From assembly GCA_030839105.1 (NCBI GenBank), contig JAUZEI010000583.1, positions 1 to 10,346 of the forward strand: DNA of 10,346 nucleotides, in the 5' to 3' direction. Source of the stretch: Actinomycetota bacterium (GTDB lineage: Bacteria; Actinomycetota; Acidimicrobiia; IMCC26256; PALSA-610). This document shows, in pieces, positions 1 through 7,250 of this stretch (its first letter is position 1; each line of letters begins with the position of its first letter). The translations under genes and the position numbers were made by a program. Below the pieces are notes generated by a model. That model did not search any database, was not told where the DNA came from, and was given only the letters and a program-made list of their open reading frames with translations.

Positions 1-524
1 ACCTCTCGCACGATCCCGCGGCACTCCCCGATCTGCTCGCCGCGGTAGAACGCGGCGTAACGGTTGCCGGCGACCGACAGCGCGAGGCGATGCCGCGGCC
101 AGTTCGGAACACTTCCGCCCGGGGCGTAGCGCGAGCCGAGCGCCAGGTCGGCGCCCCGCTCGACTGCGGCGAGCAGTCGGGGCAGATCGGCCGGGTCGTG
201 GGAGAGGTCGGCGTCGATCTGGATCATCACGTCGTAACCGCGCGCGATGCCGATCGCGTGACCGGCGCGGTACGCGCTCCCGAGACCCATCTTGCGCGGC
301 CGGCGCAGCACCTCGATCCCGCCGAGCTCGGCGCCGAGCGCCTCCGCCTTCTCGGCGGTCCCGTCGACGCTGTTGTCGTCGACGACCAGGATGTGGGCCG
401 TCGGGACGGCCTCGCGTACCCGCCGGACGAGCAGCTCGATGTTGTCGGATTCCTCAAACGTCGGGACGGTCACCCACACCGGCACGTCGCCGACGGACCG
501 CCCCGGCGTTCGGCGCGTGCTCAT
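1..524 (-). CDS. Polyprenol-phosphate mannose synthase-like GT2 glycosyltransferase (partial, C-terminus beyond window)
   Basis: This GT-A family 2 glycosyltransferase resembles dolichyl/polyprenol monophosphomannose synthases, which move a sugar from a nucleotide sugar (GDP-mannose in known members) to a polyprenyl phosphate on the cytoplasmic face of the membrane. It starts at ATG 524-522, and 174 codons are visible before the left edge. Visible motifs are the first strand VTVPTFEESDNI (residues 18-29), VVDDNSVDGT (47-56), the metal and nucleotide-binding DADLSHDP (104-111), GSRYAPGG (130-137) and NWPRHR followed by GN (141-154), all typical of this subfamily. The start overlaps the stop of the upstream methyltransferase by four bases (ATGA), so the two are probably co-translated. 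Oddly, the family's usual D-x-T-x-G-[FY]-R stretch is replaced here by ECRGIVRE (167-174), right at the edge. The family call is strong. Mannose as the sugar is inferred from the subfamily only. Confidence 0.85.
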   Translation of the reverse strand, partial: MSTRRTPGRSVGDVPVWVTVPTFEESDNIELLVRRVREAVPTAHILVVDDNSVDGTAEKAEALGAELGGIEVLRRPRKMGLGSAYRAGHAIGIARGYDVMIQIDADLSHDPADLPRLLAAVERGADLALGSRYAPGGSVPNWPRHRLALSVAGNRYAAFYRGEQIGECRGIVRE

Positions 525-1321
525 GCTGCGTTCACCTGCGCACGTGGTCGCCGTGCGATCGCGAACAGCCCGGGCGTGTGCTCGTTGATGTGCTCCGTGG
601 TGCGGAAATTGTGCTCCGACAGACCCGATCCGATTCCGGTGCGTTCGCGGCCCAGCATCCGGTAGACGATCGGCAGTACGCGCTCGTACGTCCAGACATA
701 GGCGCCGCGCGGCATGCGTTGCCGCAGTCGAAGCACGTCGAGTCGCAGCAGGCGTTCGCCGCTCTCACGCCGGGCTGCGAAGTCGGCGTGGAGCGCGTCG
801 TCGCCCTCGAGTCCGAGACAGACGACGTCTTCGAAGAAGAGCGAGAGCAGCGACACGAGATGTACGCGCTCGAAGAGATAGACGTGGAACGGGTTCTCGA
901 AGTCGGCCGGCGCGTTGGGCGTGATCACGAACGCCGTGCCGTCGGCGCGCAGCGATCGCGCGAGCTCGGCGACGTGCGCGACCGGGTTGACGAAGTGCTC
1001 GATGATGTGCGACGACACGATGAAGTCGACACTCGCGTCGGCGACCGCGAGCGCCGATCCGTCGAAAGCGCAGAAGCGCAGTCCGCGATTGCCCGCGTGT
1101 TCGATGCCGGCGGCGCGCATGGTCTCCGCGCTGTAGTCGGCCCCGATGACGAGGCGGCCCGGCGCGACGAGGCGAAGCGTCTCGTCGCCGGTGCCGCAAC
1201 CGACGTCGATCGTGATGCCGGAACCGAGTCGTGCCAACACCTCGCGGTATCCGGCGTCGTGGAACGCCAGCAGCGAATCGGGTGTTGCTCCCTGCATCGG
1301 GCGTTCACCCGTGAGCTTCAT
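521..1321 (-). CDS. Class I SAM-dependent methyltransferase
   Basis: This 266-residue cytoplasmic methyltransferase has a Rossmann fold of the Methyltransf_11 type. Motif I is DVGCGTG at residues 39-45, which binds S-adenosylmethionine. D62 ends strand 2 and should bind the ribose hydroxyls. FDGSAL (86-91) leads into strand 4, and VSSHIIEHF (102-110) is the post-strand motif seen in UbiE/UbiG-like enzymes. The opening MKLTGERP supports the ATG at 1321-1319, because a TGER segment is common at the N-terminus of this group. Upstream on the coding strand, GAAGGA lies only one base before the ATG and GGAG lies ten bases before it, so the ribosome site is imperfect. The gene is first in a two-gene operon with the polyprenol-phosphate sugar synthase, which suggests a sugar, lipid or glycan acceptor. 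The actual substrate cannot be read from the sequence. Confidence 0.88.
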   Translation of the reverse strand: MKLTGERPMQGATPDSLLAFHDAGYREVLARLGSGITIDVGCGTGDETLRLVAPGRLVIGADYSAETMRAAGIEHAGNRGLRFCAFDGSALAVADASVDFIVSSHIIEHFVNPVAHVAELARSLRADGTAFVITPNAPADFENPFHVYLFERVHLVSLLSLFFEDVVCLGLEGDDALHADFAARRESGERLLRLDVLRLRQRMPRGAYVWTYERVLPIVYRMLGRERTGIGSGLSEHNFRTTEHINEHTPGLFAIARRPRAQVNAA

Positions 1322-1436
1322 GTCCTTCGGGCTCCGTCGCGTCGCCTACGAGCGGCCGAGCGTACAACGGAGGCCGTCCCGAAGTCGCTCGCGGTTCGCG
1401 TGCACATCGACCGCGCTCGTGCTCCACCACGATGCG

Positions 1437-1456
1437 GGCGCGTCGCACCACGCGCC
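1437..1456. repeat. Perfect 7-bp inverted repeat in the divergent intergenic region
   Basis: GGCGCGT (1437-1443) and ACGCGCC (1450-1456) are perfect reverse complements separated by six bases. The repeat lies between two divergently transcribed operons, about 36 bp upstream of a possible -10 box for the rightward operon. It could be an operator or a short hairpin. No T-run follows on either side, so a Rho-independent terminator is unlikely. At this base composition a 7-bp match could arise by chance. The rest of 1322-1545 shows no convincing open reading frame. On the minus strand only a weak TACGCT box (1364-1359) is seen ahead of the methyltransferase. Confidence 0.3.
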
Positions 1457-1492
1457 GACGTGCCGAACCCCGTTCTGAGTGTCTGCGGCACC

Positions 1493-1498
1493 TAGACT
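1493..1498 (+). promoter_or_regulatory. Possible -10 box for the GT4-aftD operon
   Basis: TAGACT matches the actinobacterial TANNNT pattern and lies about 48 bp before the GTG start at 1546. TTCTGA at 1473-1478 is the nearest -35-like hexamer, but its 14-bp spacing is short. The call therefore rests on the -10 box and its position only. Confidence 0.28.
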
Positions 1499-1530
1499 CC
1501 CGCCCCGTCCTGGTTCTTCCTCGCGCCCGC

Positions 1531-1535
1531 GGAGG
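1531..1535 (+). promoter_or_regulatory. Ribosome binding site that fixes the GT4 start
   Basis: GGAGG lies ten bases before GTG 1546. It favours that codon over the ATG at 1432, which is in the same frame but would add 38 arginine-rich residues with no family similarity. Confidence 0.6.
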
Positions 1536-1545
1536 CTCCGTTTCT

Positions 1546-2760
1546 GTGACCGATCCCACCCGCCCGGGTGCCGGCGCTTCCAACTACGGCGACCCGCGTG
1601 ACGTCGCCCAACTCGCCGACATCGCGGCCGCCGCCGGTTTGCGGCGGATCGCGATCCTGGCGTGGCGCGACATCGACGACCCGGAGGCCGGCGGCTCCGA
1701 GCTGCACGCGTCCCGGGTTGCAGCACTGTGGGGGCAGGCCGGTATCGAGGTGACGATGCGTACCTCGTACGCGCCCGGTTCGGCGCAGGTGAGCTGGCGC
1801 GACGGCTACCGGGTCATTCGCAAGGCGGGCAGGTATCTCGTGTTTCCGCGTGCCGCGTTCAGCGAGATGATGGGTTGGCACGGCGCGAGCGACGCCCTCG
1901 TCGAGATCTGGAACGGGATGCCGTTCTTCTCTCCGGTCTGGGCCGCGTCGCGTCCCCGCGCCGTCTGGCTGCACCACGTGCATGATTCGATGTGGGAGAT
2001 GACGCTGCCGCCGAGGCTCGCTCGCCTCGGCCGCACGATCGAATTCACCGTCGCGCCGCCCCTGTATCGCAGCTCGCGCATCGTCACGTTGTCGCAGTCT
2101 TCGAAGGAGGAGATCATCCGCCGGCTGCGGTTACGACCGTCGAACATCGAGGTCGTGCCACCGGGCATCGACCCGTTCTTCCATCCCGGCGGCGCCCGTG
2201 ATCCGTCGCCGCTGGTCGTCGCGGTCGGTCGCCTCGTCCCGGTCAAGCGTTTCGACGTCCTGATCGACGCGCTCGCCGACGTGAAGGCGCGCCGCCCCGA
2301 ACTCCGCGCGGTGATCGTCGGCGAGGGCTACGAACGCGACGCGCTCGAACGCCGGATCGCCGAGCTCGATGCGCAGTCGTGGATCTCGCTGCCCGGACAC
2401 GTCGACAACCCGACGTTGCTCGACCTGTACCGGCGCGCCTGGGTGCTCGCGAGCGCGTCGCGGCACGAAGGCTGGGGCATGACGATCACCGAAGCGGCGG
2501 CGTGCCGCACCCCTGCGGTCGCGACCCGCATATCCGGCCACAGCGACGCGATCATCGACGGCACGACGGGCGTACTGGTCGACGGCGACGGCGAGAAGCC
2601 GTTGGCCGCGGCCCTCGATCGCGTGCTGCGCGACGACGCGTTCCGAGCGTTGCTCGCGAAGAACGCGTTGGAACACGCGTCGCACTTCACGTGGGCGGCA
2701 ACCGCGCGCGGGACACTCGAAGTCCTCGCCGCCGAGGCGCAGCGTCGCAAGCCGGCGTGA
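1546..2760 (+). CDS. GT4 family (GT-B fold) glycosyltransferase
   Basis: This 404-residue retaining glycosyltransferase uses a nucleotide sugar and is probably cytoplasmic or peripheral to the membrane. The N-terminal domain opens with RIAILAWRDIDDPEAGGSE (34-52); this glycine-rich loop is typical of GT4 donor/acceptor clefts. The C-terminal domain has VAVGRLVPVKRFDVL, then VIVGEGYERDALE, and the diagnostic E-x7-E motif in HEGWGMTITEAA with E308 and E316, which binds the nucleotide sugar. GTG 1546 was chosen for its GGAGG. The stop overlaps the GTG start of the next gene as GTGA, implying translational coupling with the AftD-like enzyme. The context points to cell-envelope polysaccharide or glycolipid assembly. 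I recall a GT4 (Rv0225) and a methyltransferase (Rv0224c) in the broader aftD region of M. tuberculosis, but orthology here was not tested. Sugar and acceptor are unknown. Confidence 0.88.
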   Translation: MTDPTRPGAGASNYGDPRDVAQLADIAAAAGLRRIAILAWRDIDDPEAGGSELHASRVAALWGQAGIEVTMRTSYAPGSAQVSWRDGYRVIRKAGRYLVFPRAAFSEMMGWHGASDALVEIWNGMPFFSPVWAASRPRAVWLHHVHDSMWEMTLPPRLARLGRTIEFTVAPPLYRSSRIVTLSQSSKEEIIRRLRLRPSNIEVVPPGIDPFFHPGGARDPSPLVVAVGRLVPVKRFDVLIDALADVKARRPELRAVIVGEGYERDALERRIAELDAQSWISLPGHVDNPTLLDLYRRAWVLASASRHEGWGMTITEAAACRTPAVATRISGHSDAIIDGTTGVLVDGDGEKPLAAALDRVLRDDAFRALLAKNALEHASHFTWAATARGTLEVLAAEAQRRKPA

Positions 2761-5700
2761 GCTCGCCTCTCGTGACGCGCCGCGGGAAGCCGGCGCTCGG
2801 ATACCTGCTCCTCGCGCTGCTCGCGTACGTGCCACCGATGCTCACCGCGCGCGGAAAGGTCGCGGCCGACACCAAGCAGTACCTGTATCTCGATCCCGGG
2901 CGCTTGTTGTCCCGCTCGGTGTCGATGTGGGATCCGCACGTCGGGATGGGGACGGTCACGCACCAGACCATCGGCTACGCGTTCCCGATGGGTCCCTTCT
3001 ACTGGCTGCTCGACCAGATCGGTTCGCCGGCGTGGGTCTCGCAACGGCTGTGGCTCGGCTCGTTGCTGTTCGCGGCCGCGCTCGGCGTCCTGTATCTGTT
3101 GCGCACCTTCGGTCTGCGCGGGCCGGGTGTCGTCGTGGCCGCGCTCGCGTACATGTGTACGCCCTACGTGTTCGACTACGCGGCGCGCATCTCGGTCTTG
3201 CTCATGCCCTGGGCCGCGTTGCCGTGGCTCATCGCGGTGGTGCGGAAGGCGTTGCGCGAGAAGGGTTGGCGCTACCCGGCCATCTTCGCGTTGATCGTGC
3301 AGGTCATCGGCGGGGTCAACGCGACCGCGCTGATCTACGCGGGTGTCGGACCGGTGTTGTGGATCTTGTATGCGTGGCTCGTCGCCCGGGAGGTCGACGC
3401 CCGCCGCGCGCTCGGGGTCGCGCTGCGAATCGGTGGGCTCACGCTGCTCACCTCGCTCTGGTGGATCTCCGGTTTACGCATGCAGGGCGCCTACGGCCTC
3501 GATGTGCTGAAGTACAGCGAGACGGTCGAGGCCGTCGCGCGCACGTCGACTCCGAACGAGGTGCTGCGCGGGCTCGGCTACTGGTTCTTCTACGGTCAGG
3601 ACCGCCTCGGTCCGTGGATCGAAACTGCGAGCGACTACACCCAGCATTCGTACGTGATCCTCGCGGGCTACAGCCTCGTCGTCCTGTCGCTGCTTGCCGC
3701 CGCGTTCCTCCGCTGGCGGCACCGCGTGTTCTTCGTGCTCCTGCTCTTCGTCGGTGTCGTCATCTCGGTCGGCGCCCATCCGTACGACAGCCCGACGCCG
3801 CTCGGTGCCTTGTTCAAGTCGTTCGCGAATTCGTCGACTGCGGGCCTCGCGCTACGCAGTACCGGCCGCGCCGCGCCGCTCGTCGTGCTCTCACTCGCCG
3901 TACTGCTCGGGCTCGCCGCGAATGCGCTCTTCGTGCGCTTGCGCCGGCGCGGAACGACGGCGCTCGCCTACGCGGTTCCGCTCTTGATCGGCGTGTTGAT
4001 CTTCGTCAACTTCCCCGCGCTCGTCGACGGCACGTTCTACGGCAAGAACCTGCAGCGCGACGAGACGCTCCCGTCGTACTGGACTTCGGCGATCGGGGCC
4101 CTCGACCGCGGTGATCATCAGACCCGCATCCTCGAGGAACCCGGCGCCGACTTCGCGTCGTACACCTGGGGTAACACGGTCGATCCGATCACCCCCGGCC
4201 TCACCGACCGTCCCTATGTGGCGCGGGAGCTGATCCCGTACGGCACACCGGGAACCGCCGACCTCTTGAACGCGATCGACCGACGCATCCAGGTCGGCGT
4301 GAGTGATCCGGCCGGGCTGGCCGCGCTCTGGCGCCGCATGGGCGTGGGCAGCGTGGTTGCGCGCAACGACATCAACTACAACCGCTACGACCTCGTGCGC
4401 CCGCAGGATCTCGCGGCGGTGCTCGCCGCTGCGCCCGGCCTCGGACCGGCGCAGGGTTACGGACCGCCGTCCTCGTTCTCGCTGCCGAAAGGTTTCAACG
4501 ACGAGATCAGTCTCGCGACTCCCGCCGGTGCCACGGTCGCACCGGTCGAGGTCTATCCGGTCTCGAACCCGACGAAGATCGTGCGCGGCGAGTCGACCGA
4601 CCATGCGCTGATGGTCAGCGGCGACGGGGAAGGGCTCGTCGACGCGGCCGATGTCGGTCTCCTCGACGGCGCGGGAGTGATCCGCTATTCGGCCTCGTAC
4701 CCGTCTGCGGTCGCGCTCCGCGACACGACCGGCGCCGGCGACGTGCTCGTCGTTACCGACAACAACCGCCTGCGGGGCCGGCGCTGGACCACCGTGACAC
4801 AGACGGTCGGATTCACCGAGCAGGCCGGAGGAAAGGACCAGCCGTTGAAGACCGATCCCGGCGATGCCCGGCTCGACGTCTTCCCGGGCCAGCCGCCGTC
4901 CGCGCTCACCACGACCGAGCAGGTCGGTGTGCAACGCGTGGTCGCGACGGCCTTCGGCAACACCAACACGTACTGGCCCGAAGACCGCGCCGCCGGCGCG
5001 CTCGACGGCGATCTCGCGACGGCCTGGCGTGCGCAGGCGTTCGGCGACGCCCGCGGTCAGCGAATCGAGATCGATCTCAACGGCGCCATCACCACCGACC
5101 ACGTCAATCTCGTGCAGCCGCTCACCGGCGCGCCCAACCGCTACATCACGAACGTGATGCTGACGTTCGACGGTGGAAAGCCCGTGAGCGTCGTCCTCGA
5201 CGGTCGTTCGCGTACCGCCACCGGGCAGACGATCAAGTTCCCGAGCCGTACGTTCTGCGCGTTCTCGGTCAAGGTCGTCCAGACGAATGATCACCGGCCG
5301 AGCCTCTTCGGGCAGGCCGATGCAGTCGGGTTCGCGGAGATCCGGTTGCGCGATTCGCACGCGGCGCACAACGTCCGGCTCCACGAGATCATCCGGATGC
5401 CGACCGACCTCACCCGCGCACTCGGCACGGCGGCGGGGAACCATCCCCTCGTCTTCGTGATGAACCGCGACGCGATCCGGCCGCTGCCGCCCCGCACCCA
5501 GCCCGAACTGTCGATCTCGCGCCAGTTCGTCACGCCGACCGCCCGCTCGTTCACGCTGACCGGCAGCGCGACCGTAAGTTCCGATGCCTCGGAAGCCGTG
5601 ATCGACGCCGCGCTGACCGACGCAAGCGACGCGTCCGCAACCGACGCGTCCCGGACCGGCGGGCGTCCGCGCGTCTCCACGAGCGGGTTCATGGGCGGTT

Positions 5701-7244
5701 GCCTGGCGTGCCGAGCATCGGCCGCCTTCGACAATGACCCGGCTTCCGCATGGCAGACGCCTTTCGAACGCGCGCGTGGGGCCTGGGCCGAGATCGACGC
5801 GCCGCACCCGGTGACGATCGACCATCTCGATCTCGGCGTGATCGCCGACGGTCGTCACTCGGTGCCCACCCGTCTGCGGCTCGACGTCGACGGCACGTCC
5901 CGCGCGCTCACGTTGCAGCCCATCGCCGACCAACCGACGCCCAATGCGGTGACGCGCGTGCACCTCACGTTCCCCGCACTCCGGGGCCGGAACATCCGGG
6001 TGACGATCGCAGACGTGCGCGAGGAGAAGTCGCTCCTCTTCGCGACGTCACACACCCGCGTCGAGCCGACCGCCATCGCGGAGCTCGGCGTCCCCGGCGT
6101 TTCGCTCGGTCAACCCGCCGCCCGGATCGACAGCGGATGCCGTACCGACCTCGTCGCCATCGACGGGCGGCAGGTGCCCGTGCGCGTCACGGGCCCGACG
6201 AGCGCGGCGGCCACTGTGATGGGCCTGGTCGTGACCCCGTGCGCGAATCCGCTGCAGCTCACCGCGGGCAGTCACGTGCTCACGACCGCGGTCGGCCGCG
6301 ACGCGGGCTTCTCCGTCGATCGACTCGTCATCGGGTCCGGAACGGAAGCGGCCCCCGTCAGTGAAGCGGGCGGCCACGTGCGGGTTTCCGCGCCGGCCGC
6401 GGTGGCTCCGGTCGTCGACGTCGTGCACAACGGCGACACGAACGTGCGCGTCCACGTGACGAAGGCGACGAAGCCGTTCTGGCTCGTGCTCGGCCAGTCG
6501 CAGAGTCCCGGGTGGCAGGCACACGTGGTCCAAGGCCCCGACCTGCACGGCTCGCAACTGGTCGACGGGTACGCGAACGGTTGGCTGGTGACGCCGCCCG
6601 CCTCGGGCGAGTTCGACGTCGACCTCCGATGGGCGCCCCAAAAGCAGGTGTACGCCGCGATCTGGCTCTCGTTGATCGGTGCCGTCGTGTGCCTGTTGAT
6701 CATCGCCGTCACCTGGACCCGGCGCCCGTCTTGGATCTCGGCCGAGGCCACCGCGTTGCCGGGGGATGCCGACGTCGATCTCACCCTGACGGCGCCCGAG
6801 CAGACGGTGCCGCCCGGCGGCACCCGTTGGATCGCCCCGGTGCTCTGCGGACTGCTCGGCGCACTGGTCGTCGCGCCGTGGGTCGGCGTGCTCACTGCGA
6901 TCGTCGTGTTCGCGATGATCGAGCGGCCCCGCCTCCGACCTCGCGTCATGCTCGTGCCGGCGGCCCTGTTGGCGATCTGCGCGCTCTACATCGTCGTCCA
7001 GCAGTATCGATATCGGTATCCGCCGGTGTTCGAATGGCCGACGCTCTTCCCCCGGGCCCGGACACTCGCGTGGATCGCGGTCGTGCTCCTGGCCGCCGAC
7101 GCGGTTGTCGACGTCGTTCGTTCCCGGGCGCGCGCCCGATCCGACGCCCGATCCCACGCCCGATCGTCGTCGAGCTCGCCCGGAAGCGGGGGCGGGACCT
7201 CGAATCCGGAAAGGAAACCGGGCCGAGATCAGGGCACGGCATAA
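2757..7244 (+). CDS. aftD: AftD-like alpha-(1->3)-arabinofuranosyltransferase family protein (GT-C, DUF3367)
   Basis: This 1495-residue polytopic membrane protein has the architecture of mycobacterial AftD, which adds arabinofuranose from decaprenyl-phosphoryl-arabinose to envelope arabinans outside the membrane. About ten or eleven hydrophobic segments fill residues 14-423. The first extracellular loop carries ADTKQYLYLDP with D38 and D46, candidates for the GT-C acidic catalytic site. MWDPHVGMGTVTHQTIGY follows, a hallmark of the family. The large extracellular part has two discoidin-like (F5/8C) modules near 735-865 and 973-1110, probably glycan-binding. C1128 and C1162 frame another conserved AftD block. 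Four membrane segments follow near 1302-1321, 1361-1389, 1397-1415 and 1437-1454, then an Arg/Ser-rich tail. GTG 2757 overlaps the previous stop; GTG 2772 is a possible alternative. The frame stays open upstream to 2379 only as a shadow of the GT4 gene. The family is secure; arabinose as the sugar is inferred. Confidence 0.88.
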   Translation: MSSPLVTRRGKPALGYLLLALLAYVPPMLTARGKVAADTKQYLYLDPGRLLSRSVSMWDPHVGMGTVTHQTIGYAFPMGPFYWLLDQIGSPAWVSQRLWLGSLLFAAALGVLYLLRTFGLRGPGVVVAALAYMCTPYVFDYAARISVLLMPWAALPWLIAVVRKALREKGWRYPAIFALIVQVIGGVNATALIYAGVGPVLWILYAWLVAREVDARRALGVALRIGGLTLLTSLWWISGLRMQGAYGLDVLKYSETVEAVARTSTPNEVLRGLGYWFFYGQDRLGPWIETASDYTQHSYVILAGYSLVVLSLLAAAFLRWRHRVFFVLLLFVGVVISVGAHPYDSPTPLGALFKSFANSSTAGLALRSTGRAAPLVVLSLAVLLGLAANALFVRLRRRGTTALAYAVPLLIGVLIFVNFPALVDGTFYGKNLQRDETLPSYWTSAIGALDRGDHQTRILEEPGADFASYTWGNTVDPITPGLTDRPYVARELIPYGTPGTADLLNAIDRRIQVGVSDPAGLAALWRRMGVGSVVARNDINYNRYDLVRPQDLAAVLAAAPGLGPAQGYGPPSSFSLPKGFNDEISLATPAGATVAPVEVYPVSNPTKIVRGESTDHALMVSGDGEGLVDAADVGLLDGAGVIRYSASYPSAVALRDTTGAGDVLVVTDNNRLRGRRWTTVTQTVGFTEQAGGKDQPLKTDPGDARLDVFPGQPPSALTTTEQVGVQRVVATAFGNTNTYWPEDRAAGALDGDLATAWRAQAFGDARGQRIEIDLNGAITTDHVNLVQPLTGAPNRYITNVMLTFDGGKPVSVVLDGRSRTATGQTIKFPSRTFCAFSVKVVQTNDHRPSLFGQADAVGFAEIRLRDSHAAHNVRLHEIIRMPTDLTRALGTAAGNHPLVFVMNRDAIRPLPPRTQPELSISRQFVTPTARSFTLTGSATVSSDASEAVIDAALTDASDASATDASRTGGRPRVSTSGFMGGCLACRASAAFDNDPASAWQTPFERARGAWAEIDAPHPVTIDHLDLGVIADGRHSVPTRLRLDVDGTSRALTLQPIADQPTPNAVTRVHLTFPALRGRNIRVTIADVREEKSLLFATSHTRVEPTAIAELGVPGVSLGQPAARIDSGCRTDLVAIDGRQVPVRVTGPTSAAATVMGLVVTPCANPLQLTAGSHVLTTAVGRDAGFSVDRLVIGSGTEAAPVSEAGGHVRVSAPAAVAPVVDVVHNGDTNVRVHVTKATKPFWLVLGQSQSPGWQAHVVQGPDLHGSQLVDGYANGWLVTPPASGEFDVDLRWAPQKQVYAAIWLSLIGAVVCLLIIAVTWTRRPSWISAEATALPGDADVDLTLTAPEQTVPPGGTRWIAPVLCGLLGALVVAPWVGVLTAIVVFAMIERPRLRPRVMLVPAALLAICALYIVVQQYRYRYPPVFEWPTLFPRARTLAWIAVVLLAADAVVDVVRSRARARSDARSHARSSSSSPGSGGGTSNPERKPGRDQGTA
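7133..7168 (+). repeat. Three 12-bp tandem repeats in the 3' end of aftD
   Basis: CGCCCGATC recurs at 7133, 7145 and 7157 with a 12-bp period; the first two copies extend to CGCCCGATCC. The array encodes an Arg/Ala/Ser/Asp run in the cytoplasmic tail after the last membrane segment. It probably arose by replication slippage and may vary in copy number between strains. Confidence 0.6.
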
Positions 7245-7245
7245 T
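7240..7245 (+). promoter_or_regulatory. Putative -10 box for a leaderless ABC-F transcript
   Basis: CATAAT differs from TATAAT at one base. It ends five bases before GTG 7251, placing its final T at -6 if transcription starts on that G. That is about the spacing expected for a leaderless mRNA, which is common in Actinomycetota. No -35 hexamer resembling TTGACA is seen, and the only purine-rich SD-like bases (AGGG, 7231-7234) are 16 bases from the start. The aftD stop TAA (7242-7244) lies inside the box. Confidence 0.5.
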
Positions 7246-7250
7246 TACCC

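Noticed and set aside
578..1495. 305-codon plus-strand frame opposite the methyltransferase
   Set aside because: Its composition is a complement artefact (runs of Arg, Glu, Asp, Val) and it crosses both the methyltransferase and the intergenic region. The minus-strand frame has all SAM-binding motifs.
1432..1545. N-terminal extension of the GT4 from ATG 1432
   Set aside because: The added 38 residues are Arg-rich and carry no family similarity. The GGAGG before GTG 1546 is a better start, and the extension would also cover the candidate -10 box.
2379..2756. Upstream extension of the aftD frame inside the GT4 gene
   Set aside because: The frame is open by chance. The extension is Arg-rich, matches no AftD N-terminus, and the GTGA overlap at 2757 gives a natural start.
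5627..5651. Two CGACGCGTCC copies 15 bp apart, each with a palindromic core
   Set aside because: They lie inside coding sequence for the Asp/Ala/Ser linker and are explained by repeated Asp-Ala-Ser codons.
3891..5963. 690-codon open frame antisense to the aftD-like gene
   Set aside because: It is rich in Arg, Gly, Asp and Val, has no recognisable motif, and lies wholly opposite a gene with clear family features. Long antisense frames are expected in GC-rich coding DNA.
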